The notes under the pieces: model-generated | What the model saw: only the letters and a program-made list of their open reading frames with translations | Told to the model about the DNA's origin: nothing | Database searches by the model: none | Made by a program: the position numbers and the translations under genes | Shown: positions 29,723-39,469 of the stretch, piece by piece | Numbering within the stretch: position 1 is the first letter of the stretch | How the letters are laid out: each line of letters starts with the position of its first letter | Assembly (NCBI RefSeq): GCF_902506455.1 | Contig: NZ_LR733844.1 | Coordinates: forward strand, 2,999,713-3,063,712 | DNA length: 64,000 bases | Reading direction: 5' to 3' | From: Sphingomonas sp. 8AM | GTDB lineage: Bacteria > Pseudomonadota > Alphaproteobacteria > Sphingomonadales > Sphingomonadaceae

Positions 29723-30219
29723 GCATCGCAGGACAGGAACTTCAGGTCGTCGTCTTCGGGCTCGGGGCGGAACGCTTCGCGCTTCCGGTCACCGAGGTGC
29801 GCGAGATTCTCGATCATCGTCCGGCGTTCCGGATGCCCGACGCCCCCGCCTGGCTGCTCGGCCTGACCGACGTGCGCGGCACCTCGGTGCCGATGATCGA
29901 CCTGCGTGTGCGGCTGGGGATCGCGACGGCCGAGACGACGCTGGCGACCCGTGTGCTGGTGGTGGAGGTGCCGGTCGCTGATGGCGCGCCGCTGGTGCTG
30001 GGGCTGGTGGTCGATCGCGTCCTCGACGTCAGTCGCTTCGGTGCCGACGCGGTGGAGCCGTCACCTGATCTGGGCGGGCGCTGGCGCTCCGGGCACGTCG
30101 AGGCGATCCTGCGGCGCGAGGACGGGTTCGTCGCGTTGCTAGACCTGCCGCGCATCTTCGCTGGCGACGATGCGGACCTGCTCGGGGGCGCAGCGACGCC
30201 CGGCACGCTCGCGGCATGA
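29719..30219 (+). CDS. cheW: Chemotaxis adaptor CheW (second copy)
   Basis: 166-aa CheW-domain protein: [46 protein letters not shown] and [16 protein letters not shown]. It differs clearly from the first CheW, so the two may serve different receptors or array positions. Translation is coupled to the fourth receptor by ATGA overlap, and cheR follows 19 nt later. Confidence 0.93.
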   Translation: MSIAGQELQVVVFGLGAERFALPVTEVREILDHRPAFRMPDAPAWLLGLTDVRGTSVPMIDLRVRLGIATAETTLATRVLVVEVPVADGAPLVLGLVVDRVLDVSRFGADAVEPSPDLGGRWRSGHVEAILRREDGFVALLDLPRIFAGDDADLLGGAATPGTLAA

Positions 30220-30238
30220 TGCGCGTCGGGGGCGCGGC

Positions 30239-31087
30239 ATGAGCGCGCCGGCATGGGCGGCGACCGAGGACTCGTTGTCGCGCCGCGACTTCGACCGGAT
30301 CGCGCGCTATATCTATGCGCAGGCGGGCATCCGTCTGCCCCCGGCCAAGCTGACGATGGTCGAGGGGCGGCTGCGGCGGCGGGTGCGCGCCACCGGGCGC
30401 GATTCGCTGGGGGACTATTGCACCTGGCTGTTCGAGGACGATCATCTCGACGGCGAGCGGCAGCACCTGCTGAATGCGGTCACCACGAACAAGACCGACT
30501 TCTTCCGCGAACCCAAGCATTTCGACTATCTGCAGAACGTCGCCCTGCCGCAGATGCAGGCCGAGGGCGTGCGGCGGCTGCGGCTATGGAGCGCAGCCTG
30601 CTCGACGGGGGCGGAGCCCTATACGCTCGCGATGGTGCTCGACGCCTTCGCGCGTGACCGGCGGGGCCCGGATTATGGCATTCTCGCCACCGACCTCGAT
30701 ACCGAGGTGCTCGCCGCCGCGCGGCGGGGCATCTATGCGGCGGCGATGGTCGAGCCGGTACCTCCCGCGCTGCGCCACCGCTACGTGCTGCGTCCGCGCG
30801 ACCGGACGCGCGAGGAGGTGCGGATCGTCCCCGAGCTGCGCAGCGCGATTGGCTTCGCACAGCTCAACCTGATCGACGATACCTATCCGGTCGGCGAGCC
30901 GATGGACATGATCTTCTGTCGCAACGTCCTGATCTATTTCGACAAGGTCACCCAGGAGCAGGTCGTGCGGCGGCTGGCGGCGTGCCTGCGCCCGGGCGGG
31001 CTGCTGTTCCTCGGCCATTCGGAATCGGTCGCGGGCTTCACGCTTCCGCTCACCGCGGTCGCCAACACCGTCTTCAAGAAGATCTGA
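30239..31087 (+). CDS. cheR: Chemotaxis protein methyltransferase CheR
   Basis: SAM-dependent methylation of receptor glutamates. An N-terminal helical domain (DFDRIARYIYAQAGIRLPPAKLTMVEGRL, NAVTTNKTDFFREPKHFD) precedes the SAM-binding fold (LRLWSAACSTGAEPYTLAMVL, ILATDLDTEVLAAARRGIY) and the MDMIFCRNVLIYFDK and LGHSES motifs. 282 aa is normal. The local receptors lack the canonical xWxxF tether, so docking by it is not expected to be of the E. coli kind. Confidence 0.96.
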   Translation: MSAPAWAATEDSLSRRDFDRIARYIYAQAGIRLPPAKLTMVEGRLRRRVRATGRDSLGDYCTWLFEDDHLDGERQHLLNAVTTNKTDFFREPKHFDYLQNVALPQMQAEGVRRLRLWSAACSTGAEPYTLAMVLDAFARDRRGPDYGILATDLDTEVLAAARRGIYAAAMVEPVPPALRHRYVLRPRDRTREEVRIVPELRSAIGFAQLNLIDDTYPVGEPMDMIFCRNVLIYFDKVTQEQVVRRLAACLRPGGLLFLGHSESVAGFTLPLTAVANTVFKKI

Positions 31088-31093
31088 GCGGCC

Positions 31094-32167
31094 ATGAAGA
31101 AGACCCGTGTTCTGGTGATCGACGACAGCGCCAGCGTGCGCCAGGCGATGACCGCGATCCTCTCCGCCGATCCGCAGATCGAGGTGATCGCCGCCGCGGC
31201 GGACCCGTTCGCCGCCGCGCGCCACATGCAGGCCGAGGTGCCCGACGTCATCACGCTCGACGTCGAAATGCCGCGCATGGACGGCATCACCTTCCTGCGC
31301 CGGCTGATGGCGCAATGCCCGGTGCCGGTGGTGATGTGCTCGTCGCTGGTCGAGGAAGGCTCGGAGACGTTGCTCCAGGCGCTGGAGGCCGGCGCGGTCG
31401 ACGTGATCCTCAAGCCGCGCGTCGGGATCGCGGACCATCTCGCCGAAGCGCATCTGATGATCCGGGAGACCGTCAAGGGCGCCGCGCGTGCGCGGGTGAC
31501 CGGCCGGCGCCCGGCGGCGGACCGCGGGCCGCAGCAAAAGCTCTCCGCCGACGCGGTGCTGCCACCGCCGACCGGGCGCGCGATGAGCAAGACCACCGAG
31601 ATGGTGGTGTGTATCGGCGCGTCGACCGGCGGCACCGAGGCGTTGCGCGAGGTGCTGGAGGCGCTGCCCGCCAACTCGCCCGGGATCGTGATCGTCCAGC
31701 ACATGCCGGAAAGCTTCACCCGTGCCTTCGCCCGGCGGCTCGACGGCCTGTGCCAGATCGACGTCAAGGAGGCCGAGGATGGCGACACGGTGATGCGTGG
31801 CCGCGCGTTGATCGCGCCCGGCGGGCTGCGCCACACGATGCTGGAGCGGCAGGGCGCGCGCTATGTCGTATCGGTCAAGGAAGGCCCGCTGGTTTCGCGG
31901 CACCGTCCGTCGGTCGACGTGCTGTTCCGGTCGGCGGCGCGCAATGCCGGGTCGAATGCGGTCGGGATCATCATGACCGGGATGGGCGACGATGGCGCGC
32001 GCGGGCTGCTGGAGATGAAGACCGCCGGGGCGCGCACCTTCGCACAGGACGAGGAAACGTCGATCGTGTTCGGCATGCCGAAGGAAGCGATCGCGCGCGG
32101 TGCCGCGGACAAGGTCGTGCCGCTCGGCCGCATTGCGCGCGAGCTGCTGACTGCCACCGCGCGCTGA
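31094..32167 (+). CDS. cheB: Chemotaxis glutamate methylesterase CheB
   Basis: Receiver domain with phospho-acceptor D56 ([12 protein letters not shown]), a linker, and a C-terminal methylesterase domain with the catalytic triad regions [13 protein letters not shown] (Ser), [13 protein letters not shown] (His) and [13 protein letters not shown] (Asp). It removes methyl groups from, or deamidates, receptors. 357 aa. It lies 6 nt after cheR and 16 nt before the helical protein gene. Confidence 0.96.
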   Translation: MKKTRVLVIDDSASVRQAMTAILSADPQIEVIAAAADPFAAARHMQAEVPDVITLDVEMPRMDGITFLRRLMAQCPVPVVMCSSLVEEGSETLLQALEAGAVDVILKPRVGIADHLAEAHLMIRETVKGAARARVTGRRPAADRGPQQKLSADAVLPPPTGRAMSKTTEMVVCIGASTGGTEALREVLEALPANSPGIVIVQHMPESFTRAFARRLDGLCQIDVKEAEDGDTVMRGRALIAPGGLRHTMLERQGARYVVSVKEGPLVSRHRPSVDVLFRSAARNAGSNAVGIIMTGMGDDGARGLLEMKTAGARTFAQDEETSIVFGMPKEAIARGAADKVVPLGRIARELLTATAR

Positions 32168-32183
32168 GAGGGAAGGAACAGGG

Positions 32184-33857
32184 ATGCTGCTGAGCACAAT
32201 CGATCCGGCGACCGCGACGGCGCTGCCACTGGGCGGACTGGCCGACGATCTCGACCTGCTGATCGGCGATCTCGAGTCGCGGTTCCGCGCGGTCGGCGAG
32301 ACGCTCGCCTCGACGATCGATACCGTCGATCGGATGGCGACCGGGCTCGACGAGGTCCAGCGCGCGCTGTCGCCCGAGGTGGCCGGCGCGGCGGTCGACA
32401 AGTTGCGGCAGGCGGCGCACCGGCTCGGCACCTTGCCCGAGCAGCGTCGCCAGCGCGCCGGGCAGATCGGCGCGCTGACGCTGCGCACGCGCGAACTGCG
32501 CGACCTGCTGTCCGACGTCGCCGAGCTGCTCCGCACGCTCAGCATCTATGGCATGAACATCAAGATCGCCTCGTCCGGCGAAATGTCGTTCGTGCAATTC
32601 GCGACCGGCATGGAGGGCAAGCTCGACAGCGGACGCCGCGAGCTGAAACAGTTCGAGCAGGAACTCGCCAGCTTCGGCACCGTGGTGCGCGACGTCAAGG
32701 AAGCGGACGACCTGCTCGCCGACGAATGCCGCAAGGTGCCGGCGACGGTACCCGCCGAATTGTCGGGCGACGCCGACGTGCTGGAACGCCATCTCGAGGC
32801 GACCGCGCGAATGGCGCGCGACGTCCGCGCGATCATGCAGCAGGTACAGGCCGAGGTCGCGCGCATCCTCGGCGCGATCCAGGTCGGCGACAGCGTGCGC
32901 CAGCGCGTCGAACATTGCGTGGCGATCCTGCGCGCGGCCCATGCGGAGCGTGACGCGCCGGGGGCCAGCGCGCATCTCTCGCGACTGGTGGCGGCGCAGA
33001 TGGCGGGCATCGCGGAGGATTTCCGCCGCGAGATGGGCGCCCTGGTTGGCTCGCTCGCGCAACTCGGCCCGCTGGCCGGGGGATTGATGAAGATCATCGC
33101 CGCGCAGGCGCAGGGCGAGGAGAGCGAGGCGCTCAACAAGCTGCAAAGCGGCATCGCCCGGCTCGGTCATGTCACCGGGCGGCTCAGCGACGCCGATCGG
33201 CAGCTGGAAGGATTGACCGCCTTCGTCGCCAACACGATCGCCGATCTCACGCGCGGGCTGGGGCGGATTCAGCGGATCGCCATGGACGTGCAGGACATTT
33301 CCACCAACACCCGTTTGCTGTGTCGCCGCCACGGCATCATCGGGCGCGCGGTGGCGGTGATCGCGACCGAGGTGAACCCGTGCGCGACGCGGCTGACGCG
33401 ACTGAGCAGCGACATCGAGCGGGTGGTGCAATCGCTCGGCCTGCTCGACCTGCATCCCGGCGGCAGCGACGGCGCGGGCGGCTCGACCGGCGCGCTCGAC
33501 GATGCGCTGGCGGTGGTGCGCAGCGCGTGCGAGACCTCCGATCACGCAATGGCGAACGGCGGTGACGAGGCACGGCGGATCATCGCCACGCTGCAGGAAG
33601 ACGTCGGCGCGTTGCAGCACGAACAGGTCTTCGCCGACCGGCTCGACGTCGGCGCGGTGGTGCTCAACCGGCAGGCGATCGCCACCGCGCTGACCCCCGC
33701 CGACGAGGACGCGCTGCACCGGCTGCTGCCGTGGGCGGCCGCGCTCTACACAATGGCCTCGGAACGCGCGATCCACGCGCAGTTCCTGCTGCCCGGCATG
33801 GAGCCCCCGGTGCTGGCGGCGACGGCGTTCGACGAGGATGACGACGGGTTGTTCTGA
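32184..33857 (+). CDS. Soluble helical chemotaxis-cluster protein of unknown function
   Basis: 557 aa, no signal peptide, membrane segment, HAMP or CheW motif, almost wholly helical with long coiled-coil-like heptads. Two segments look like decayed receptor tips: LRTLSIYGMNIKIASSGEMS (about 115-134) followed by FVQFATGMEGKL, and VQDISTNTRLLCRR (about 366) followed by HGIIGRAVAVIATEVN, compare [14 protein letters not shown] with [11 protein letters not shown] in the neighbouring receptors. The end is acidic (FDEDDDGLF). GAAGGAACAGGG precedes the ATG. It is the last gene of the che cluster, 16 nt after cheB. I know no named family; a receptor-array partner or regulator of CheA is a guess. Confidence 0.75.
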   Translation: MLLSTIDPATATALPLGGLADDLDLLIGDLESRFRAVGETLASTIDTVDRMATGLDEVQRALSPEVAGAAVDKLRQAAHRLGTLPEQRRQRAGQIGALTLRTRELRDLLSDVAELLRTLSIYGMNIKIASSGEMSFVQFATGMEGKLDSGRRELKQFEQELASFGTVVRDVKEADDLLADECRKVPATVPAELSGDADVLERHLEATARMARDVRAIMQQVQAEVARILGAIQVGDSVRQRVEHCVAILRAAHAERDAPGASAHLSRLVAAQMAGIAEDFRREMGALVGSLAQLGPLAGGLMKIIAAQAQGEESEALNKLQSGIARLGHVTGRLSDADRQLEGLTAFVANTIADLTRGLGRIQRIAMDVQDISTNTRLLCRRHGIIGRAVAVIATEVNPCATRLTRLSSDIERVVQSLGLLDLHPGGSDGAGGSTGALDDALAVVRSACETSDHAMANGGDEARRIIATLQEDVGALQHEQVFADRLDVGAVVLNRQAIATALTPADEDALHRLLPWAAALYTMASERAIHAQFLLPGMEPPVLAATAFDEDDDGLF

Positions 33858-33874
33858 CCGCTGCACTGCGAGCC

Positions 33875-33960
33875 GTCATTGCGACCCCGGCGAAGGCCGG
33901 GGGAAGCAATCCAGAGCATCGTCATCCGACCCTGGATTGCTTCGCCACGCTCGCAATGAC
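33875..33960. repeat. REP-like palindrome, family A with inserted family F core
   Basis: Outer arms GTCATTGCGA and TCGCAATGAC belong to family A, but the left arm carries CCCCGGCGAAGGCCGGGGG, the core of family F, between its two halves. It marks the end of the che cluster and looks like a hybrid of two repeat types. Confidence 0.85.
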
Positions 33961-33990
33961 GATTGTTAACGAGACAACGCGCTGTTTCAC

Positions 33991-34072
33991 GTCGTCCCGG
34001 ACGTGATCCGGGCTCCCGCTTTCTGTCGGTGGTCGCAGAAGAAGCGCGGCCCCGGATCACGTCCGGGGCGAC
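33991..34072. repeat. REP-like palindrome, family B
   Basis: Arms GTCGTCCCGGACGTGATCCG and CGGATCACGTCCGGGGCGAC. Compensatory changes (ACGTGAT/ATCACGT instead of ACTTGAT/ATCAAGT) keep the stem paired. It ends 10 nt from the stop of the I78-type inhibitor gene. Confidence 0.88.
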
Positions 34073-34081
34073 GCGGAGACG

Positions 34082-34372
34082 TCACCCGCAGCTGAACTTC
34101 ACGACCTTGCCCGCAGCGTCGCGCTCGACGTTCAGCCGGTCGGGGCGGAAGTCCATCGTCATCATGTCGCCGCTGCGATAGCTGCGCACCGAGCGCGCGC
34201 CGCTGCGCTGTTGCGCCTCGGCGGTCACATCGGCCGCCATCCGCCCGACCAGCGCCTGCACCGCATTGGCATCGCACTGCACGCCCGGCGCTTCGTTCGT
34301 CGCCACCGGTGTCGCCGGTTTCGCACACGCGCCGAGCGCCAGCAGGGTCATTAGCCCGATCACCCGTGTCAT
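34082..34372 (-). CDS. I78-family peptidase-inhibitor-like lipoprotein
   Basis: 96 aa. A lipoprotein signal with lipobox LGAC (Cys16) is followed by QCDANAVQALVGRMAADV, RSGARSVRSYRSGD, TMDFRPDRLNVERDAAGKVV and a final CG, the pattern of Inhibitor I78 (serine protease inhibitors of the potato-I-like fold). The two later cysteines probably form a disulfide. It would sit in the envelope. Its ATG overlaps the rnd stop (ATGA), so it is co-expressed with a cytoplasmic RNase. Confidence 0.85.
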   Translation of the reverse strand: MTRVIGLMTLLALGACAKPATPVATNEAPGVQCDANAVQALVGRMAADVTAEAQQRSGARSVRSYRSGDMMTMDFRPDRLNVERDAAGKVVKFSCG

Positions 34373-35544
34373 GCCGCCGTCTCCGTCCGCGTCATCTTCA
34401 GCCGCCCGTCCTGCACCGCGAACCCGAGCCGGCCCTCGACCAGATCGAGCGCATCCTGCCCGAACTGGTCGAACCGCCAGCCTTGCAGGATCTGCAACCC
34501 CTGCCGCTGCCCGGCGGCGAGCAATTCCAGCTCGTCGCCGCGCGCCAGCAGCCGCGGCGCAACGTCGATATCGCGCGCGCGGATCTTGAGCAGCAGCTTG
34601 AGCAGGTCGGCGACCAGCGCGCCCTCCTTGCCGAGCCCCGGCTTGCGATCCTCGCGCGGCGGCAGCTCGTCGTCGGGCAGCGGCTGCGCGCCCTCGATCG
34701 CCGCCATCAACCGCGCGCCGATGTCGTTGCCTGCCCAGGTCTGCGAAAGGCCACGCACCTTGGCGAGATCGGCCTGTTTGCGTGGGGCGTGGCCGGCGAG
34801 GTCGGCGATCGTCTCGTCCTTGACGATCCGGCCGCGCGGCAGGTCCTTGGCCTGCGCTTCCAGCTCGCGCCACCGGGCGATCGCCTTCAGTCGTCCGAGC
34901 ACCTCGGGCTTGCGGCTCGACACGCGGACGCGCTTCCACGCGACATCCGGGTCGTTGGCGTAATTGGCCGGGTCGGCGAGCCGCTCCATCTCCTGATCCA
35001 GCCACGCGCCGCGCCCGGTCTTGCGCAGCCGCTCCAGCATCTTGGGGAAGATGTTCGACAGATGCGTCACGTCGCCGATCGCGTATTCGATCTGCCGCGC
35101 GTCGAGCGGGCGGCGCGCCCAGTCGGTGAAGCGCGCGCCCTTGTCGATCTGCACGCCCAGCCAGCTGTCGACCAGGTTCGAGTAACCGATCTGCTCGCCC
35201 TGCCCCAGCGCCATCGCCGCGATCTGCGTGTCGAACAGCGGATGCGGCGTCCGCCCGGTCAGGTTGTAGATGATCTCGATATCCTGCCCGCCGGCGTGGA
35301 AGACCTTGAGCACCTCCTCATTGTCGACCAGCAGGTCGAGCAATGGTCCGAGATCGATCCCCGGCGCCATCGGATCGATCGCCGCGGCCTCCTCGGTATC
35401 GGCGATCTGGATCAGGCAGAGCTCCGGGTAATAGGTGCTCTCGCGCATGAACTCGGTGTCGACGGTGACGAACGGGGCATCGGCAAGGCGGGCACAGAGA
35501 TTGGCGAGCGTTGCGCTGTCGGTGATGAGCGGATGAACATGCAT
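34369..35544 (-). CDS. rnd: Ribonuclease D
   Basis: 3'-5' exoribonuclease of tRNA maturation. DEDD exonuclease motifs: FVTVDTEFMRE (Exo I), LKVFHAGGQDIEIIYNLTG (Exo II) and YAIGDVTHLSNIF (Exo III), then an HRDC domain (WRELEAQAKDLPRGRIVKDETIADLA). 391 aa is usual. The start at MHVHPLITDS was chosen because upstream residues are non-conserved. Divergent from aspS (121-nt gap); the stop overlaps the I78 gene start. Confidence 0.95.
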   Translation of the reverse strand: MHVHPLITDSATLANLCARLADAPFVTVDTEFMRESTYYPELCLIQIADTEEAAAIDPMAPGIDLGPLLDLLVDNEEVLKVFHAGGQDIEIIYNLTGRTPHPLFDTQIAAMALGQGEQIGYSNLVDSWLGVQIDKGARFTDWARRPLDARQIEYAIGDVTHLSNIFPKMLERLRKTGRGAWLDQEMERLADPANYANDPDVAWKRVRVSSRKPEVLGRLKAIARWRELEAQAKDLPRGRIVKDETIADLAGHAPRKQADLAKVRGLSQTWAGNDIGARLMAAIEGAQPLPDDELPPREDRKPGLGKEGALVADLLKLLLKIRARDIDVAPRLLARGDELELLAAGQRQGLQILQGWRFDQFGQDALDLVEGRLGFAVQDGRLKMTRTETAA

Positions 35545-35665
35545 AGGCGCCCGTCCATAGCCGGGTGCACGCGCCTTGACAAAGAGGGGATGAAAAGGGG
35601 AGGGCGCGCTATCCTCCTTGCCCTCAAGAACCCCGGCTGCGCCGGGCCGACGGATGAAAGACATC

Positions 35666-37483
35666 ATGCACGCCTATCGCACCCACCATTGCGCCGCGCT
35701 GTCCGCCGATCAGGCCGGTGACACCGTCCGCCTCTCCGGCTGGGTGCATCGCAAGCGCGATCACGGCGGCGTGCTGTTCGTCGACCTGCGCGACCATTAT
35801 GGCATCACGCAGATCGTCGCCGATAGCGACTCGCCCGCGCTGGCGGTCCTCGACGCGGTGCGCGTCGAGTCGGTGGTGACGATCGACGGCAATGTGAAGC
35901 GCCGCTCGGAGGGTACCGTGAACCCGAACCTCGCGACCGGCGAGATCGAGGTCTATGCGCGTGGCGCGACCGTGCTGTCGGCGGCCGAGGAGCTGCCGAT
36001 GCCGGTGGCCGGCGAGCAGGAGTATCCCGAGGACATCCGCCTCCGCTATCGCTTCCTCGACCTGCGCCGCGAGACGCTGCACGCCAATATCGTCCGCCGC
36101 ACCAAGGTGATCTCCGACATGCGCCGCCGCATGGAGGATGCCGGCTTCACCGAATATTCGACCCCGATCCTCACCGCCTCGTCACCGGAGGGCGCGCGCG
36201 ACTTCCTGGTGCCGAGCCGTATCCATCCGGGCAAGTTCTATGCGCTCCCGCAGGCGCCGCAGCAATACAAGCAGTTGCTGATGGTCGCCGGCTTCGACCG
36301 CTATTTCCAGATCGCGCCGTGCTTCCGCGACGAGGACCCGCGCGCCGACCGTCTGCCCGGCGAATTCTACCAGCTCGACCTCGAGATGAGCTTCGTCACG
36401 CAGGAAGAGGTGTGGGAGACGATGGAGCCGGTGATCGGCGGCATCTTCGAGAAGTTCGCCGATGGCCGCACCGTCACGCCGGTCGGCGAGTTTCCGCGCA
36501 TCCCCTACGACGAGTCGATGCTGAAGTACGGCAGCGACAAGCCCGACCTGCGCAACCCGCTGCTCATCACCGACGTGTCGGGGCATTTCACGACCTCGGG
36601 CTTCGGGCTGTTCGAGAAGATCGTCGGCTCGGGCGGCGTCGTTCGCGCGATCCCCGCGCCGAAGACCGCCGAGAAGAGCCGCAAGTTCTTCGACGAGATG
36701 AACGACTGGGCGCGCGGCGAAGGTCATGCCGGGCTCGGCTACGTCACCCGCAAGAACGGCGAGTTCGGTGGTCCCATCGCCAAGAATCACGGCACCGGGG
36801 GGATGGAGGCGCTCTATTCCGCGCTCGGTCTTGGTCCCGACGACGGATTGTTCTTCGCCGCGGGCAAGCCGGAGCAGGCTGCCAAGCTCGCCGGGCTGGC
36901 GCGCACCCGCGTCGCCGACCAGCTCGGCCTGATCGAGCAGGGCGCGTTCCGGCTGTGCTGGATCGTCGACTTCCCGTTCTACGAATATGACGAGGACGAG
37001 AAGAAGGTCGAGTTCGCGCACAACCCGTTCTCGATGCCGCAGGGTGGGATGGACGCGCTGACCGGGCAGGACCCGCTGACAATCAAGGCATATCAGTACG
37101 ATCTGGTCTGCAACGGTTATGAGATCGCGTCGGGCTCGATCCGCAATCAGTCGCCCGAGCTGATGGTCAAGGCGTTCGAGCTGGTCGGGCTGTCGAAGGC
37201 GGACGTCGAGGAGCGGTTCGGCGGCCTCTACCGCGCGTTCCAGTACGGCGCGCCGCCGCACGGCGGGATGGCGGCGGGTGTCGACCGCATCGTGATGCTG
37301 GTGTGCGACGCGCAGAATCTGCGCGAAGTGTCGCTGTTCCCGATGAACCAGCGCGCCGAGGATTTGCTGATGGGCGCGCCGTCGCCGGCATCGGTGAAGC
37401 AGCTCCGCGAGTTGAGCGTGCGCGTCACCGCGGACGCGCCGAAGAAGGACGCCACCGCGACGGTCAGCCCGCACGCGGGGTGA
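35666..37483 (+). CDS. aspS: Aspartyl-tRNA synthetase
   Basis: Class II synthetase of the bacterial type, 605 aa: N-terminal OB fold ([22 protein letters not shown]), motif 2 ([16 protein letters not shown]), the GAD insertion (about 300-400) and motif 3 ([14 protein letters not shown]). The ATG at 35666 gives the usual MHAYRTH N-terminus; an ATG at 35654 is possible. Whether it also charges tRNA-Asn cannot be settled from the window. Confidence 0.97.
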   Translation: MHAYRTHHCAALSADQAGDTVRLSGWVHRKRDHGGVLFVDLRDHYGITQIVADSDSPALAVLDAVRVESVVTIDGNVKRRSEGTVNPNLATGEIEVYARGATVLSAAEELPMPVAGEQEYPEDIRLRYRFLDLRRETLHANIVRRTKVISDMRRRMEDAGFTEYSTPILTASSPEGARDFLVPSRIHPGKFYALPQAPQQYKQLLMVAGFDRYFQIAPCFRDEDPRADRLPGEFYQLDLEMSFVTQEEVWETMEPVIGGIFEKFADGRTVTPVGEFPRIPYDESMLKYGSDKPDLRNPLLITDVSGHFTTSGFGLFEKIVGSGGVVRAIPAPKTAEKSRKFFDEMNDWARGEGHAGLGYVTRKNGEFGGPIAKNHGTGGMEALYSALGLGPDDGLFFAAGKPEQAAKLAGLARTRVADQLGLIEQGAFRLCWIVDFPFYEYDEDEKKVEFAHNPFSMPQGGMDALTGQDPLTIKAYQYDLVCNGYEIASGSIRNQSPELMVKAFELVGLSKADVEERFGGLYRAFQYGAPPHGGMAAGVDRIVMLVCDAQNLREVSLFPMNQRAEDLLMGAPSPASVKQLRELSVRVTADAPKKDATATVSPHAG

Positions 37484-37506
37484 GGTGAGGGGGCTTCTTG
37501 CCCCCC

Positions 37507-37599
37507 GTCATTTCCGCAAAGGCGGGAATCCAGAACCGCTGACGTTGCTGCCTTCTCAAAAAAGCTGCGCGTCTGGACTCCCGACTGCGCGGGCATGAC
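37507..37599. repeat. REP-like palindrome, family C
   Basis: Arms GTCATTTCCGCAAAGGCGGG and a decayed CCCGACTGCGCGGGCATGAC, plus inner AATCCAGA/TCTGGACT. It starts 24 nt after the aspS stop. The 367-nt gap 37484-37850 otherwise holds a family D element and a terminator for the carbonic anhydrase gene. Confidence 0.8.
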
Positions 37600-37627
37600 G
37601 CAGTTTGGCGGAGGCTCAACACAAGCC

Positions 37628-37758
37628 GTCGCCCCTGCGCAGGCAGGGGCCCATGTCTGTCGCGTTTCGCGAACTGCTCGGACACACGGCCGGCACGCGT
37701 GTCCGCTCGCGCACACTCCCAATCCACAGCCATAGGCCCCTGCCTACGCAGGGGCGAC
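37628..37758. repeat. REP-like palindrome, family D
   Basis: Arms GTCGCCCCTGCGCAGGCAGG and CCCTGCCTACGCAGGGGCGA enclose about 85 nt, as in the copy at 6881-7009. The spacer includes CCGGCACGCGTGTCCG, similar to the palindrome upstream of cysD. Confidence 0.82.
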
Positions 37759-37783
37759 GATGCTTGGGGTGGGGTCACACGCC

Positions 37784-37833
37784 ACAAAAAACGCAAACGG
37801 CCGCCCCGCGCCCCGAAAGGAACGAAGCGGCCG
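37784..37833 (-). terminator. Rho-independent terminator of the carbonic anhydrase gene
   Basis: Read on the - strand, arms CGGCCGC and GCGGCCG (37827-37833 and 37798-37804) are followed by TTTGCGTTTTTTGT. Stem, loop and T-rich tail lie just after the stop of the carbonic anhydrase gene. Confidence 0.7.
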
Positions 37834-37850
37834 CCTTGCATCACGAGCGC

Positions 37851-38480
37851 TTACGCGGCTTCGTAATGCCCGTCGTCCTGCAGGACGTTCAGCTTGCCGT
37901 CCTTGATCGCGAAGACCGCGCCGTGCAGCGTCAGCGAGCCGTCCTCCAGCCGCTGCTGCACGAACGGGAACGTCTTCAGGTTCGCGATCGAGACCTTGAC
38001 GCCCTCCTGCTCCAGCGCCTTCTGGCCCTCCGGCCCGTCGCCATGCTCGGCGATCACCTTCTCGCGCGCGTCGTCGAGCAGCTTGATCCACTCGGCGACG
38101 AACCCGCCTTCACCCGGCTTGGCGTCGCGCAGCGCACCAGACAGCGACGCCTTGACGCCGCCGCACTGGCCGTGGCCCAGCACGAGGATCTCGTCGACCT
38201 TCAGCACCGTCACCGCGAACTCGACCGCCGCCGAGACGCCATGCAGACCACCCGACGGATCGAACGGCGGCACCAGATTGGCGACGTTGCGCACCACGAA
38301 CACCTCGCCCGGTACGGTGCCGAAGATCGTCGCGGGATCGACGCGGCTGTCCGAACAGGCGATCACCATCACCTTGGGCGCCTGGCCCTCGGCCAGCTTG
38401 CTCCAGTTCTCGCGCTCCTCGATCCATTCGTTGCCGCGAAAGCGGTAATAGCCCTCGATGAGGTCGTGGAACTTTCTCAT
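37851..38480 (-). CDS. Beta-class carbonic anhydrase
   Basis: Zinc enzyme interconverting CO2 and bicarbonate. The zinc ligands and dyad are visible: [17 protein letters not shown] (Cys, Asp-Arg) and [14 protein letters not shown] (His, Cys), with [13 protein letters not shown] between. 209 aa is typical for the plant-like bacterial type. It is divergent from lipA with a 53-nt gap and ends at a clear terminator. Confidence 0.95.
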   Translation of the reverse strand: MRKFHDLIEGYYRFRGNEWIEERENWSKLAEGQAPKVMVIACSDSRVDPATIFGTVPGEVFVVRNVANLVPPFDPSGGLHGVSAAVEFAVTVLKVDEILVLGHGQCGGVKASLSGALRDAKPGEGGFVAEWIKLLDDAREKVIAEHGDGPEGQKALEQEGVKVSIANLKTFPFVQQRLEDGSLTLHGAVFAIKDGKLNVLQDDGHYEAA

Positions 38481-38533
38481 GCTGTAAAAGCCCTTCGTTG
38501 TTTCAGGTGGAAGTAAACGCTATCTGGACGCCC

Positions 38534-39463
38534 ATGAACGATATGACCCCGCTCCCGGCTCCCCAGCGGCAACGCAAGCCCGACTGGATTCGGGTAAAGG
38601 CCCCGACCAGCGAGGGCTTCGCCGCGACTCGCGCGCTGATGCGCTCGAAGAGCTTGACGACGGTGTGCGAAGAGGCCGCCTGCCCGAACATCGGGGAGTG
38701 CTGGACCAAGAAGCACGCCACCGTCATGATCCTGGGCGATACGTGCACGCGCGCCTGCGCCTTCTGCAACGTGAAGACGGGGATGCCGCGCGCGGTCGAT
38801 CCGATGGAGCCGGAGAACGTCGCCGATGCGGCGGCGCAGATGGGGTTGGCGCATATCGTCGTGACCTCGGTGGATCGCGACGATCTGCCCGATGGTGGTG
38901 CGAAGCAGTTCGTGAGGGTCATCGAGGCCATCCGTCGCACCAATCCAAATACCACGATTGAAATTCTGACCCCCGATTTCCGCAACAAGCATGAGGCGGC
39001 GGTTGAGGCAATCGTTGCCGCGCGTCCGGACGTATATAATCACAATCTGGAAACCGTGCCGCGGCTGTATCCAACCATCCGGCCCGGCGCGCGTTACTAT
39101 GCCTCGCTCCGGTTGCTTGAAAGCGTCAAGAAACTTGACCCATCGATCTTCACCAAGTCCGGCATCATGCTCGGTCTGGGCGAGGAACGGCTGGAAGTTC
39201 ATCAGGTCATGGATGACATGCGTTCTGCCGACATCGATTTCCTGACGATGGGCCAGTACCTACAGCCGACGCCCCGCCACGCGAAGGTCGCCGATTTCGT
39301 TACCCCGGCGGCGTTCGACGCCTATGCCGCGATCGGGCGCGCGAAGGGCTTCCTGCTGGTCGCTTCGTCGCCGCTGACGCGGTCGAGCTATCACGCGGGC
39401 GACGATTTCGCGAAGATGAAGGCGGCGCGCGACGCGAAGCTGGCCGCACGTCTCCCCGCCTGA
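38534..39463 (+). CDS. lipA: Lipoyl synthase
   Basis: Radical-SAM enzyme inserting two sulfurs into octanoyl groups. It has the auxiliary cluster motif [13 protein letters not shown] and the radical-SAM motif [10 protein letters not shown], and the C-terminal [15 protein letters not shown] with the conserved serine (RSSYH). 309 aa. ATG at 38534 or 38543. Bases 38930-39230 use AT-ending codons more than neighbours (for example ACGTATATAATCACAATCTG), a mild composition shift. Confidence 0.96.
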   Translation: MNDMTPLPAPQRQRKPDWIRVKAPTSEGFAATRALMRSKSLTTVCEEAACPNIGECWTKKHATVMILGDTCTRACAFCNVKTGMPRAVDPMEPENVADAAAQMGLAHIVVTSVDRDDLPDGGAKQFVRVIEAIRRTNPNTTIEILTPDFRNKHEAAVEAIVAARPDVYNHNLETVPRLYPTIRPGARYYASLRLLESVKKLDPSIFTKSGIMLGLGEERLEVHQVMDDMRSADIDFLTMGQYLQPTPRHAKVADFVTPAAFDAYAAIGRAKGFLLVASSPLTRSSYHAGDDFAKMKAARDAKLAARLPA

Positions 39464-39469
39464 TCCCGA

